A stretch of DNA of 64,000 bases from Amorphophallus konjac (GCA_022559845.1 JAHNEJ010003341.1:62001-126000), one strand, 5' to 3'. Positions 34,691 to 46,574 are shown, numbered from the stretch's first letter. Notes: a model not told the origin generated them from the letters alone. Translations and numbers: made by a program.

Positions 34691-35010
34691 AAGAGATTTT
34701 TACATATATACGATTATACTCTCGCCGTAACTCCCACGTGTTTAACCTAAGTTAAGTGTGAGTTAAAGAGTAAAATTTTTGTATATATACCACTGTAAAA
34801 TTTGATTTTATCAAATATACCTTAGATCTAACGACCGTAGATGACATATTTCACAGAATATTCTCCTCCGTCGACGACAATAAATTAAAGGGGTATAATC
34901 ATAACATTTCTATCTAAACGAAGGATATTCATGATAATATGTTCAGATGAGAGGTATATTTGACAAAATCAAATTTTACGGGAGTATATATGCAAAAATC
35001 CCCTAAAAAA
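34690..35010. mobile_element. MITE with long terminal inverted repeats (Mutator-like appearance)
   Basis: The right end, read inward on the minus strand, is ggggatttttgcatatatac, continuing into gtaaaatttgattttgtcaaatatacc. The same series is found on the left in two registers: agagatttttacatatatac at 34690, and tttttgtatatatac continuing into gtaaaatttgattttatcaa at 34776. The left arm therefore seems to have been extended or duplicated. Flanking A-rich sequence (ataaaaaaag, taaaaaaatt) could be a 9-bp duplication. One-sided relatives may lie near 44500. Confidence 0.55.
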
Positions 35011-35568
35011 ATTACATCATTATCTTTATCTTTTTTATTTAGGATAAGAAAAATGAAACAATTGTTTTCGAATCTTATAATCCGACTATTTGCCCTTTTT
35101 TATTTTAAAATATTATATATATGAATATTTCATAATAGTCATTATAAAATTTTTATAAATATGGAAGATGTTGTGAATAGTCGTTGAACATTGCAAATTA
35201 TTTCTAATAAATGGGGTAAGTTAGATATCTTGATCCAATGTGTTGTGAAATCTATATAATTTGACCAAGATCAAGAAATTGATATCATTTGATTAGCAAC
35301 CAGTAGGATTACCTCAATCCTAAGAACCCATAATCTCTCTCGAGTCTTAAATTGATAAAAATAACAACTTAGATAGCACTGAATTCCTTAAGTATCTTGC
35401 TCGTTATTTCTTAAGGGTCTAGGACTTTAATGTCAATAGTAATATTTTGTGCACCGAATTCGGTGCACAAAGTTAAGTCATTATATAACACTCCCTCTCG
35501 TTGGCCCAAAAATTAGATGAAATGATTTTTTTCACGCAAAAAACGATGTCCTCGTCAGACCTGTATGA

Positions 35569-36819
35569 TAGGGATGTCAACGGGTCGGATACGGTTCGGA
35601 TAGTGGACTATCCGTTTCCGTATCCAATAAGAAATATTGTATCAGTTTACTGTTCGTTAAGAATTCGGAAAATGGTGTATCCGAAATCATTTTTTAATAT
35701 CCGAAAATATGCGGTTAACGAACGGTTAGCGGATAATTACAGGTAATAAGAGTATAAAAATTATGAAAATTTAATATAAAAATAGTTCAATTAGAATAAA
35801 ATCAGTGTTATCAGAATCGGATCGGATCGGACCGGCCAGACCGGTGTGACCGTGAACCGGTCAAGGAACCGGTCCGATTAAGGCCGGTCCGGTCTAATAT
35901 TAAAATCAGGGTAGCACATGCAGTCTCAGGGGAGCATTCACGGCCTCAGGAGAGCATACTTGGTAACATGGGAGCATGCAGTCCGAGTTCAAGGTAATTT
36001 GATGTCAACGATCAGGGGGAGCACATGCAGTCTCCGGGGACCATCCACGGCCTCAGGAGAGCATTTGATGTCTCAAGGAAGCATGCATGACCAGAGGTTC
36101 ATGGTAAAGCATATGTCAACCCTTTAGGGGAGCACATGCAATCTCAGGGGAGCATCCACGACGTCAGGAGAGCATCCTTGGTGAAAGGGGCCGGAGCATA
36201 CATGTAAGGATTCAAGGTAATTTGATGTCAACCCTTTGGCGAAGTACATGCAGTCTCCGTTGACCATCCACTGCCTTAGGAGAGCATTTGATGTCTCAGG
36301 GGAGCATGCATAACTAGGGTTCAGGGCAAAGCATATGTCAACCCTTTAGGGGAACACATGCAGTCTCAGAGGAGCATCCACGGCCTCAGAAGAGCATCCT
36401 TGGTGTCAGGGGAGCATGCAGTCTGAGTTCAAGATAATTTGATGTCAACCATTTGCAGGAGCACATGCAGTCTCCGGAGAGCATCCGTAGCCCCAGGAAA
36501 GTATTTGATGTCTTAGGGGAGTATGCATGACCAAAGTTCAGGGTAAAACATATGTCAACCATTTAGGTGAAATTTAATCTCCACCGTTAAATTTAGATCT
36601 AAGAGATAATATTAATAATATATATTTTATAATATTTAATGATAACGGACGGATACAGGTTCGGAATGAGGTGTATCCGTTTCCGTATCCGCTGTGAAAT
36701 CGGATATATCCGTATCCGTATCCGTTAAGTTATCGGGAAAAAAAAATATATCCACTTGCTGTTCGTTAAGTTAACGAAACAGGCGGTTAGCGGGTTATTG
36801 GTTACCATTGACATCCCTA
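35569..36819. mobile_element. Non-autonomous hAT with perfect 8-bp duplication
   Basis: Terminal inverted repeats TAGGGATGTCAA at both ends and an exact 8-bp target duplication ctgtatga (35561-35568 and 36820-36827). Subterminal regions contain many cggatac/gtatccg motifs in both orientations. The 1,251-bp element has no transposase, and its middle is a tandem array of about 110-bp units. It lies inside the palindromic-end element, which gives the order of insertion. Confidence 0.9.
35910..36560. repeat. About 110-bp tandem array with alternating unit types
   Basis: Six units, marked by cacatgcagtctc or variants at 35915, 36022, 36134, 36245, 36355 and 36462 (spacings 107, 112, 111, 110, 107). 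Units alternate: one type continues agtctcaggggagcatcc and then ccttggt; the other continues agtctccgggg and then atttgatgtctc. The real repeat is therefore a dimer of about 220 bp. Confidence 0.85.
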
Positions 36820-37978
36820 CTGTATGATCCACTTTTTCGCGTATTAAATGCGGAGCGTACTTGACGGGAAAGTATAAGATTGAAATATTTTGCATATGAA
36901 CGAAACATTTTATTACAAGAATGAAATATTTGTTACATGAATGAAATATTTTGTTTGACTATAAAAATAAAATAAAAAAATATTTTATAGAAATAATATT
37001 TTACTAAATGAGTAAAATATTTTGTTACAAGAATAAAATATTTGTTAAACGAACGAAATATTTTGTTTGACTATAAAAATAAATTAATAAAATATTTTAT
37101 AAAAAATAATATTTTATTATGTGAATGAAGTATTTTTTTACCAGAATTTAATAAAATATTTCAATCATATATCAGATATTTCACTCATATGTAAAATATT
37201 TCAATCTTACGAAATATTTCAGTCCTATATTTTTTCGCTAAGTACGTTTCTCATTTAATGCGTGAAAAAATGAGTCGTACTACAGACCTGATGATGTAGA
37301 CGTCATTTTTTATGAGAAAATGATCATTTCACGTAATTTTTAGACCAATGAGAAGGGATATTATATAATAACGTGATTTTATACACAGAATTTGATACAT
37401 ATTCTTAAAGATAAGAATAATAATATAGGTCATAAAGATAAAGTTAAGGATAGATTTACTATTTGGACGATAAGACAGCTACCATCCTCATCGTTAAGGA
37501 ACTTTTACATCTCTAGCGGGGTGCATTAAAGTGTTAAACAAAATTATGAATGCTTCTTTTATCTCAATGACTATTATTTTATGTATATATATATATATAT
37601 AAGTTGGGAATGGTGCATGTTCGGTTACCTCTGGCCGTTAATTGAATACACCCACCCATTATTATAAACTGAACCGGTGTGTGGTTACTTTAAATCATGG
37701 AGCATTCCCTCCTCCCTCGTCCTCATATTCCCGAGGAGACTCTTTGTGAGTTGTGAAGGTACCGTCAAGTGAGAAGCCCAGCGGGAGGGGGCAAGTGAGT
37801 AAGCGGGCCTTTGCCATTACCCAGCGCCCCCCCCGGCTCGTCGTCTGTGCCCCACCGTTACGTTCCCGCCCGCCCATATTCTCGAAGTCCCAAATTTTAA
37901 AATTGCAAACTTTAGGAGCCCTATGAGCTATTTTGAAATAGAATGATATAATATATTCACAAAGACAAGACACCCACA

Positions 37979-37987
37979 GTGTGTGTA

Positions 37988-38034
<47 letters not shown>
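37979..38034. repeat. (GT)n(GA)n compound microsatellite
   Basis: GT units, once interrupted by AT, run directly into about 12 GA units. Confidence 0.95.
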
Positions 38035-38437
38035 ACATTTGGATGAGTAGTTGACAAAAAACTGCAGAATGGGTGGAGGGATCATGTATTTATCCCCTCT
38101 TTTTGGAATAAAGGTCATGAATTCCCCTCTTTGCCAGATGCCCTTTTCCTTTCATATGGATGGGCTGGTTTCGTCTCCCTTTTAATTTCTTTATAGGGAT
38201 GGAGGGAAGGGGGTGGGGGTGGGGGTGGGTGTCACTTTCACCTTCGAACAAAATACTAATAGGTTAGTTCATTCAATAAAAAAATTAAGAGTTTCTGAAC
38301 AGATGAAATTATTAATGGTACAAGATTTGTTTATAATCGAGGGGATGTCAATTAACTTAAGAGTGTGAATGAGAGGTGGCAATTGTATGTATCCATGCTT
38401 AAATATTGATTAAAAATCTGGGACCAGACTACACCCC

Positions 38438-38464
38438 CATCCATCCATCCATCCATCCATCCAT
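38438..38464. repeat. (CATC)n microsatellite
   Basis: About six and a half CATC units. Confidence 0.9.
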
Positions 38465-38936
38465 ATGCTTCTGGGCGACGCCGACTAATTTGGATAAGGT
38501 GATTCTGGAATCGAACCTTCAGCGCCTCTTTGTTGTTTGAACACGGTAACCGACCTAGGTTAAGATTTTTGTGTGAAGGTTTCTCTCTTCTCAGTTAGCG
38601 AAAGCCCCGATCAACAATTCTATTGTCAAAGAGGGCCTCAAAGAATAATTTGTAAATAGAAGATGGCAAAAAATAGCTCTTTTATTTGTATTTTATTATT
38701 GTTATTATAATTGAGTCAAACGTTTAGTTTTCAGATATAGCATCTATGCCATCATTCTATCAAGAAATTAAAATTAAAATATATTAGGTGTTAAGAAGAG
38801 GGAGAAGTACTCGTATCGTACCCAGATGCCACCAGTTAGGCGTGAAGAGCCCGGCGGACCCTCACAAAAGAACAAATAAAACTCCAGCCTTCGCTTTGCA
38901 ACGTTGCTGCCTGCAGCCACTGCTGCTAGCTGCCCC

Positions 38937-39042
38937 CCACCCGCTTCCCTGCTTTCCTCCCCTTCGCTCATCCCCTCTTCTCTCCCCCCACCCGCTTCCC
39001 TGCTTTCCTCCCCTTCGCTCATCCCCTCTTCTCTCCCCCCAC
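38937..39042. repeat. 51-bp tandem duplication in the cyclin 5' leader
   Basis: The unit starting cccgcttccctgctttcctc is present twice, offset by 51 bp (38940 and 38991), with almost no differences. It lies 80-190 bp upstream of the cyclin start codon, most likely in the 5' untranslated region. It is pyrimidine-rich and contains no ATG. Confidence 0.85.
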
Positions 39043-39125
39043 CCTCCACCACGCCGCGGAATGGCAATGACAGAGGGGAGCAGCTCCTTCCTACCCCGCT
39101 GTTTCCGTCTCCTCTATCGCGTATC

Positions 39126-40890
39126 ATGAGCTGCCCCATCTCTGCTGCTGCTGCTGCAGCTGCTTCTTTTTCCCACCAGAAGGAGAAGGCAGAGAACTCG
39201 ACCAACGAGAAGATGGCTGCTTTTTATCAGGTCTGTCAACCTGCTTCACTCCCGGCCGACCCCCTATGCTGCCACGAAGAAGACCTCTCCCCTTTCTGGG
39301 AGGAAGAGGTGGAATCAGACCAATGCCCGGCGGAGGACAGCCCACCTGCGGTGGCGGAGGGAGCGGGAGGGCGGACCCAGTGGGGTTGGGATGAGGGCGG
39401 AGGAGACGACGAGGACACGGAGCTGGCGGCGCTTTTGTCAAAAGAGGCGCAGGCCCACTTCGCCGCCAAGCTCTCCGCCGGGTACCCGGGCGCCGATGCA
39501 TCCCTGTACTGGGTGAGGCTGGACGAGGTGAGGTGGCTGCTGAAGGCCTGCGCCCGGCACGGCTTCACTGCCCAGACGGCCCTTCTCGCCGTCGACTACC
39601 TCGATCGCTTCCTCTCCTCCACCCGCTGCGGCGGTGCCGGAGGCGCCCAGCAGCAGCCATGGATGGGGCAGCTGTTGGCGGTGGCCTGCCTTTCCCTGGC
39701 TGCCAAGATGGAGGAGACCCACGTTCCCCTTCTCCTCGACCTTCAAGTAAATACCAAATTCTTGAGCTTTTCTTGAGATAATAAGATCTTCATTTCGTCT
39801 TCCTTTTGCCTCTTCTCTCCTTCAAATCTAGTTGGTACTCATGGTGGTGGTGTTGGTAAAGGTGGAGGAGGCGAGGTACGTGTTCGAGGCCAGGACTGTG
39901 CGGAGGATGGAGCTGCTGGTGCTGTCTACACTGGGCTGGAGAATGGGCGATCCGACTCCCCTCTCCTTCATCGACCACTTCCTCCGTCGAAGGTCCTCCG
40001 CCGCCGAGACGGCCAGCCCGCTCTCCTCGTCCCCATCTCACTCCGCAACGTATAACCACACTGCGAATAAGAACGATGCCGAGCATCTGCAGCAAGGCTA
40101 CGCCCACCTGCACTGGAAGTTCCAGGCGAGATGCCACTCCATCCTCCTCGCCATCATCGCCGGTGAGCAGCTCTCAGCCCAATCTACAATATCTGTTTGG
40201 TCAGCCAGACTCCAGAAAGAGAAAAAAAATCATCTTTTTCTTCTTTGTGCTGTTTAATTCTGGTGGCACATTACAGATTCGAGATGGGTCCAGTTCCTCC
40301 CATCTGTTCTGGCCGCCGGCACAATGCTACACGCTCTAGCCCAGCTTCTTGATCACCACTCCAGTGCTTCCTCCACCACGAACTTGCAGAACAACCTCAT
40401 GAACCTCCTTCATGTCACCCAGGTCAGTCAGATCCCCGCTCTCGTATTAACAGCACGCATCACAATCTCTGAGAAGTCCTATGATCATTCATTCAATCTG
40501 ATGAGAAGGCACCCAGTTAATAAGGCTCTGCTTTTACACATCACACAGGACCAAGTTCAAGCTTGTACCGAGTTCATTCTAGACGCCACTGGTAATGATA
40601 ACGGTGGCAATGACCGTGGCGGCCATGGCGGTGCCACCGGTAACAAGCGCAAGGAGCCTCACGTTCCCCTACCGTCGTTGCCGCCCCCAAGCCCACGAGG
40701 TGTAGTGGAGGCCGCGTTCAGCTACGACAGTTGCGGCGACTCGCGGCCGGCGTCTGCGTCGACGTCTGTGTCGTCCTCCCCTGACAGGCCGCCTCCCCGT
40801 GGCTTCAAGAGGCTGCGTTCCATGGCGGCCGTGGGTAGGGACGGGGAGCAGTGCTGCCCGCGGCCGCTGCTCGACGGGGTGTTTGTCTGA
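39126..40890 (+). CDS. D-type cyclin, CYCD3-like, four exons
   Basis: Predicted exons 39126-39746, 39862-40162, 40277-40422 and 40549-40890. All introns have GT..AG ends in phases that fit (0, 1, 0), giving 469 residues. D-type cyclins bind CDKA in the nucleus and phosphorylate retinoblastoma-related protein to start S phase; CYCD3 members promote division in growing shoot tissue. The N-terminus has LCCHE (about residue 46), the LxCxE motif that binds retinoblastoma-related protein. The cyclin box follows, with WLLKACARHGF, LAVDYLDRFLS and QLLAVACLSLAAKMEETHVP. Exon 2 starts VEEARYVFEARTVRRMELL, and exon 3 starts within DSRWVQFLPSVLAAGTM. The C-terminal tail is rich in Ser/Pro/Gly, as is usual. 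The first in-frame ATG after an upstream non-ATG frame is at 39126; a second Met lies about 30 residues later (MAAFYQ). The sequence resembles Arabidopsis CYCD3;1 in motif order and first intron position. It looks intact. Confidence 0.92.
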
Positions 40891-42305
40891 ATTCCCCTTC
40901 TGAGGTTGGGGGCTGTCTTGATGATCTAATGTCCGTGCGATGGAACCACTATTATATCTGGCGAATCTCCTATTAGGCTTGCAGCATCATGACAGAGGCC
41001 GTCCCTAACGATGCGGGTATGTCACTGTTTCATCTGCCCCCAGGAGGTGAATTGCCCCTCAATCTCTGCTGTTTCTGGCTTGTTCGAGATCGGGGGAAGC
41101 TTTGGGAGAAGAAACAGAGAAGCAAAGAGAGGCAGACACTATAATGCGAAGCAGAGATGGGTTGCAATTACTTACTATAGGGCAGAAAAAGAGACAAAAA
41201 GAGAAGAGGGGGAGAGAGAGAGAAGGGGAAGAAGAAGAAGAAGAAGATGAAAACTTGGCTACTTGTTGCTGTAACTTTTACTACTATTCCTCCACCTTCT
41301 ACTATCTAACTAACCTGTCATCCTCTCTCATTATTCACCCATGTCTTTGATGCTACTATAATCCTAATATATTCATAAGTAATGCCCATACAGAGAACCC
41401 ATGTTGTTGCATTGTTTGGGGTGGGGGGGGGGGGTTTCTCATGTCTTGTGGGTAGATGGATGGATTGGTGACTAGTACAGAGAAGCCTTTGGACAGAGGA
41501 GCTACCAAAGTGGAGACCTGTTAAGCTCGGGGAGAGTATGGCCTTGAAGGGATTGGTTGAAAAAAAAACCCCTGTTCCCTTGTGAACGTACTTGCTGAAG
41601 ATGTCGGCCACTAGCTGTAGCTGTGGGTTGAAATATATTGATCCCTTTTTTTGGGGGGAAGGAGGGGGTGGGGGTGGGGGAGGAGAGGGGAGGGTGGGGG
41701 CAGCTCAGCTCTGTTTCCGGCTTTGAACTGCGTCTTTTGGGTTGACCTCTCCGGTAGAGATGACAGATGAGCTCCTCTTCCCTGCCGATTACCTTAATAA
41801 GCTCATTAGTTAAAAGACAAGAAAGCTTCTAATCTTAAAGCAATGTACTTTGAGAAAAGGAAGAAAAGGCATCGCTGCAGCTCTACCTCTCGTCTACGGC
41901 GGGGCCTTTCCCCCACCCCACCCCACCCCACTCTTTTCTTTTCCCCTCCATTAAATCCCCGAAATCTGTTCTCCCCCACCCACCTTGTTAAACCTCCACC
42001 CCAACAAAGGAACAAATAATAATTGACCATTGGTTCCCCCGAAGCATGTTCTCCTGGAGAAACGAGAATCTGAGGAGCTGGCCAGTATGACTGGTCTGGT
42101 TTTTAATTCTGGCTTCCTTCCCTATGTTCGTGCAGGAAAAGGAAAAGCCTGGCATGCTTGCTGCCAAGTGAAATCTCTCTCTCTCTCTCTCTGCGCCGCC
42201 CGCTGCATCTTCCGGGGTTATCTTATAATTAATTAACAATAAGCAGTTTCCATCTGGGTTTGTCGTTGTTACATGTGTCCATGACCCGAAAAAGTCTCTA
42301 ATAGG
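40891..42305. other. Cyclin 3' flank, no further gene recognised
   Basis: Contains a purine-rich (GAA)n stretch at 41229-41249, a poly-G run near 41424-41434, and short frames only. The 3' end of the cyclin transcript is not clear from signals in the sequence. Confidence 0.4.
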
Positions 42306-42789
42306 CAAGGTTTGTAGGTCACGTGGTACCAGTCTTATTGATATTTTGTCGGTATAATATAGTACGGATTTTTATCGTATTATATTTTCACGTGTCATGA
42401 ATAAAAAATTATTCAATAAATATATATTATAGTAAAATATGACAACAAATATGTGGCTCAATGGTTATTAAATTTGTTAAGTAATTATAAGGTGGGTTTG
42501 AATCTCTATGTTGACATGAATTTTTTGTTTCTTTTTCTTAAAAAAATAATGAAAAATGAATGAAAATGATCTCCCTTGTGAGTTTTGAACGAGGGTTTCC
42601 GCATTTCAAAGAAACGCTACCAACCAACTTATCTGTAAAATAATATTTGACATAAGATAATATATAGAATATTTAAAAAAAGATAAGTATAATATTAGTT
42701 GTGTATCACGCATCGATCGTATCGGTCACCAGTTGGTGCGGTCTGATATGTGCGGTATGCGATTTACTGTATTAATTTGTCAAATCTTG
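42306..42789. mobile_element. Non-autonomous hAT element (MITE), 484 bp
   Basis: Ends CAAGGTTTGTA (left) and CAAGATTTGAC (right, reverse complement). The flanking 8-mers ctaatagg (42298-42305) and ttaataag (42790-42797) match at 6 of 8. The subterminal regions are richer in GC (ggtcacgtggtacc; ggtcaccagttggtgcgg). It contains a tRNA-like stretch (tggctcaatgg and ggtttgaatct), which I regard as chance. Confidence 0.7.
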
Positions 42790-42797
42790 TTAATAAG

Positions 42798-43860
42798 ACG
42801 GTGGAATTATAATAACCTTTTCTTTTTTAAAGATTTTTTACATAAAGATTTTTTTTGAATATATTCTTAATTTGAGTATATTATAAAAGTATCCTCTAAA
42901 TATGTCGAATTATTGTCATTATACCTCTGCGATTTATTGGTGTAGAGGTAGACAAATGGTCTCTAGTCTGTATATCACATTTTTCTATTTATTTGTTGGG
43001 GAGGACCGCCTGACACCCGTGGAAATCTACAATCACCAGAGAGAAGGGCGTCAGAAAGAGCTCTCGGCGTTATCCCAGGGGATAACTTTCCGATGCTTCA
43101 GTCAACAAAGGTTCAAGTAGAGGACAGAGAAGAGTAGGAAAGAGAGAGGGGAATGAAGGTCGTAGTAGGAGATCTGAGAGAAGTGTAGGTCCTCCGGAGG
43201 AGTGCTCGTTGATCCCGGTGGTCACCCGGAGAGTGCTCGCTGGGCGATAAGGTAGTACGGGAGAGATTATCTCTCAAAAACTGAACAGTCGTGACATCTC
43301 TAGTAGCAGGGTGAGTAGCTCTCTGTCTAGTTTCTCTGTAGTCCTTTCTTGGTGGAATTCACTGTGTCCTGGGCGAATTGTTTCTCCTTCTTTTACAGGG
43401 GGTTGTCCTGGAGGGGGGAGCCCATCCCTTAGCAGGGAAGGACGCCAGTCGTGGAGTAACGTTTCCAGCGATCACGGGGGGAGCTTTTCGTTGAGGGACG
43501 ATTATTCCGGAGTAGGCTGATTCCCTGGCGAGTCTTGCGGCGCCCGCAGGGCGTGCTTGCCCTTAGTGGGAATGAGACCGATGTCGGGGGGAGGGGGGGA
43601 ACGTTCGGTCGCCGGAGGGTCATCTAACGGATGTTGCTCCTGAGTCGAAACCCTTTCTGCGCTATCGAATCCGATGTTGAGTGGTAGTGGGCCGTGGGTT
43701 TACGGGCCATGGCTGTCGGGCACCCTTGGGCGCGTTGTAGATTGTGGACCTGAATGGGCCAGACGAGATTTGGCTTATATGGGCCGAGCCGATTTTACCC
43801 TCCTCAATTGTCATCTACGTCGGACGAATATTATGAAGAATATTTGATGAAAAACGTCAT
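42798..43860. other. Unassigned region, possibly part of an old LTR
   Basis: The part 43000-43700 is richer in GC than its surroundings. Phrases such as gaggaccgcctgacacccgtg and tccgatgcttcagtcaa resemble the leader region of plant Ty3/Gypsy LTRs as I remember them, but neither LTR ends nor a primer site could be located. No convincing gene. Confidence 0.3.
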
Positions 43861-43897
43861 GATGTATGAAATATCTAAAATACCGTGAGTGATTATT

Positions 43898-43900
<3 letters not shown>

Positions 43901-43944
<44 letters not shown>
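43901..43944. repeat. (GA)n microsatellite
   Basis: About 22 GA units, followed by a pyrimidine-rich segment. Confidence 0.95.
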
Positions 43945-43947
<3 letters not shown>

Positions 43948-44039
43948 GGAGGAGGAGGGGGGGTGCTAGTTGGGGGTCTCCCCCTTCGGCGATCATCCCC
44001 CTATCCACTACAACTCCCCCTCTAAAACCCTTCTCCTGT

Positions 44040-44430
44040 CGGAACCCCCACCCTCCGCACCTTGGAACCCCCTCCCCACCCTCTCCTCGTGTCATTCATC
44101 ATAAATCCCACATGTCCACCTTGGAATCCCCCTCCCCATTCCCTCCCTGTTAGAACCCCCTCCCTTAGACCTTGGAACCCCCCCTCCCCGCCCCTCTCTT
44201 AGTTGGAAGCCTCACGTCCACACCTTGGAACTCCTCCTTGCTTCCCTCCCCGTTGGAGCCCCCCCCCAACCTTGGAACCCCCACCCCGTTGGGACCCCCA
44301 CCCCTGCACCTCGGAACCCCCAACTCCTCACCTTAAAATAGGGAGAGCGCCCCTTCCCCGTTGGAAACCCCACTCGGATGTTCTCTCGTCCGACTGTCAC
44401 CTTGAAACCCCCACCTTCACGCCTAGGTCA
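44040..44430. repeat. Degenerate minisatellite with caccttggaacccc core
   Basis: The core ccttggaaccccc recurs near 44060, 44119, 44170, 44223, 44270, 44308 and, diverged, 44399, at irregular spacings of about 40-60 bp. Its proline-rich open frames are compositional. Confidence 0.7.
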
Positions 44431-45118
44431 CAAACCATTGCAAATGTTAAAGATAAATAAATAAATTTTTTGATAATATGTTAAAACAAGGGATATATTT
44501 GACATAATCTATACCTACGGGAGTAATTATGTAAAAAAAACCCTTTCTTTTGGGAAAAAAAGATGTTAGCTCTGGGAATCGGGTGAGGAGAGCAGGGAAT
44601 GGTTAAAAACAAAAACAAAAAATCGCCTAGTCTCAAACGGTCGCTTGGATGTGTAACATAACGTCGTGGTGGCGGTGGTGGTGGGGATGGGGTGGATTGG
44701 CTAGCAAGTGGCAACATCCCACCGTGCGAAGCCTGCAGAGTGTTTCATATTAGGGACCGGGAGAAGCTAGCTACCTCTTCAACGTTTTTGACTGCTCATT
44801 TGATAGTTGATACTGGAGGAGTGGAGGATGGGGGAGGGATTTACCAAAACCTTTCCGTCCATAACACCGCACATGATGCCATGGTTTTGCACGTGAAGCC
44901 CCCGCATTTGCCCGCAGCTGGAGACCACCGTCACTTGGGTCATATAAACATTAAATGGACAGGCCGATGGTTTCGTATGAATCCTGTGATGATGCGTCGC
45001 TATCGGAGACAGCCATTTGAGAGAGAGACGACAAGCAGGTTGCTGGGGACCCCTTCTTCTCTGCTGGTTTGTGTAGTGGGGGTCCGGGGAGGGGATGGAT
45101 ATCTCCTTCCGATGGGTG

Positions 45119-45158
<40 letters not shown>

Positions 45159-46030
45159 GAGCTGATGGTGGTGGTGCATTCACAAGGTGGAGACAACAAA
45201 GACATCCGCTGGAGGTGGGAGATCGTATGTGTCTTGTGTTGTGGTCCCTTTGCCCTTGGTGTTATGCATGGTCCCTTCCCTCTCACTCACAGTCCTGTAC
45301 CCTTGTTAAGTCCCGGGTACGTACGTAGGTTGAGTCGTTCACAGTTGGATGGGTAAAACAAATGCTTTGATAATGCGAATAAGATATCCTGTCGTTAACC
45401 TAGTAACAAGTAGATTCGAGTAAACCGTTAGAATGAAGTATTCAACCTGGGTTGGGTTGGGTTAGGTTAGGAGAGCCCCGATAATTTTTCAAACTGAAAT
45501 GGTGAAAAAAGAAGGCTAAGCATGATTAATCGACTTGGGGTTTCTTATCCATTTGTCTCAAGAGGAGGGCCATGGCGAAAGAAAGGAATTCCACTGCCTC
45601 TAGCCATGCACAGCTGCGGCTGCTGCTGCTGCTGCATCATCTTGGAGAGCGTGCATGCTAACAGCAGATTTATCCGCACATTTTCATCAGACTCGTTTTA
45701 CTAACTAATTATTAACTAGGCTAACTGAGCTCGACAAACTTATTGGGATAGTCTTTATTTCCAATTAGGAACCCATGGCGGCGGGTAACTTTGATGTTTG
45801 TGTTGATTCGTTTGTATATTTGATGGTGAGTTTGCCGCCTCGATCTCTCGATCGCGAGAAGGAGACATTACTCATAATGAAGTTCTAATTACTAGGGACC
45901 CAATCTATTCATGCTCAAAGGAGAGACTGCATAATAGTTATTGAGGATGTGGAGATGTCAACAACTCTAGCTATCTGGATCCCCCGTTGTTCTTGAAATT
46001 AAGGAGGGTGGTCTGGTGCCTATACATGCT
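44431..46030. other. Intergenic, no gene recognised
   Basis: Includes an end-like segment near 44490-44560 (atatttgacataatctatac and a run of A) related to the MITE at 34690, and an (AT)n at 45122-45155. Open frames of 130-157 codons at 44692-45183 cross the microsatellite and lack any domain. Confidence 0.4.
45122..45155. repeat. (AT)n microsatellite
   Basis: About 17 AT units. Confidence 0.95.
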
Positions 46031-46270
46031 TCTTTGAGGGCCAGTTTGATAACTAAGCATGCCCCGGTTAGGATGGAATAACCGGGGTCGACCAAGTTGT
46101 TCCGCTTTGAGTCATTTTATCCTAACCGCGGTCGAATGGGGAAAAAGTCAGATTTTGGTCGATTTTCTCGTGCATTCGACCGTTTCTAGTCGAATGAGTT
46201 GTTCGACCCTGGTTAGGATGGCGGACGGACACGCTACCCCCGCGTACACCTCCCGCCCCTAACCTAATCG
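46030..46270. mobile_element. Possible truncated MITE
   Basis: Begins gggccagtttgataac and carries inverted ccggttaggatgg / gaccctggttagg-type motifs resembling the Tourist-type MITE at 29258. No matching right end or duplication was found, so this is tentative. Confidence 0.25.
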
Positions 46271-46574
46271 AGAATTGGAGTCTCTTTACCTATGCATACA
46301 GTTAATAATTTTCAATCCAGAGAGATTCGGGCAGAAGAATTGTTTGTCACGCAACATCTTCATCTAACTTTGGCGCCCGAATACGGGAGCTCATTTATGT
46401 AAAGTTAGCTTTTCTGACTAGGGTCCGATAGAAGGAGAAAGAAAAAGCAAGGATTATATTCCATCCACTTTGCCTTTCGACGATTCATTATCATAGTTCC
46501 TAATTTTGAAGCACCATACTGATCTTATTCGGATTCTATGTGGATTCAGTCAACTGCAAGGGCAGAAACACGGA

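Larger units (their letters stand above)
35446..37404. mobile_element. Palindromic-end element, interrupted by a hAT
   Basis: Left and right ends are inverted relatives over more than 70 bp (ttatataaca, cccaaaaattag and tgaaatgat match their counterparts at 37330-37385). The left terminus is a perfect 26-bp palindrome (35446-35471, half-site TTTGTGCACCGAA); the right terminus (about 37379-37402) is a decayed version. The interior is rich in aaatattttgtt motifs. Without the nested hAT (35569-36819) and its extra 8-bp duplication, the element is about 700 bp. Confidence 0.6.
37405..38780. other. Intergenic upstream of the cyclin gene
   Basis: Contains a (GT)n(GA)n microsatellite (37979-38034), a (CATC)n (38438-38464) and polypurine runs near 38205. 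No gene or transposon was recognised. A TATA-like aatatatta lies near 38776-38784, about 340 bp upstream of the cyclin start codon. Confidence 0.45.

Noticed and set aside
38774..39205. Minus-strand 143-codon frame opposite the cyclin leader
   Set aside because: It is a shadow of the GC-rich leader and first exon of the cyclin gene, with the 51-bp duplication appearing as a repeated peptide.
42445..42500. tRNA-like box A and box B, suggesting a tRNA gene or SINE
   Set aside because: The segment lies inside a hAT MITE with clear ends, cannot be folded into a cloverleaf by eye, and the box B match is imperfect.
45122..45155. Frames of 130-157 codons crossing the AT repeat
   Set aside because: The Ile-Tyr run comes from the microsatellite and no domain is visible on either side.
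45600..45650. Possible miR172-like precursor (ctgcatcatcttgg)
   Set aside because: The match is to a CTG/CAT-rich simple stretch; no complementary arm is present nearby.
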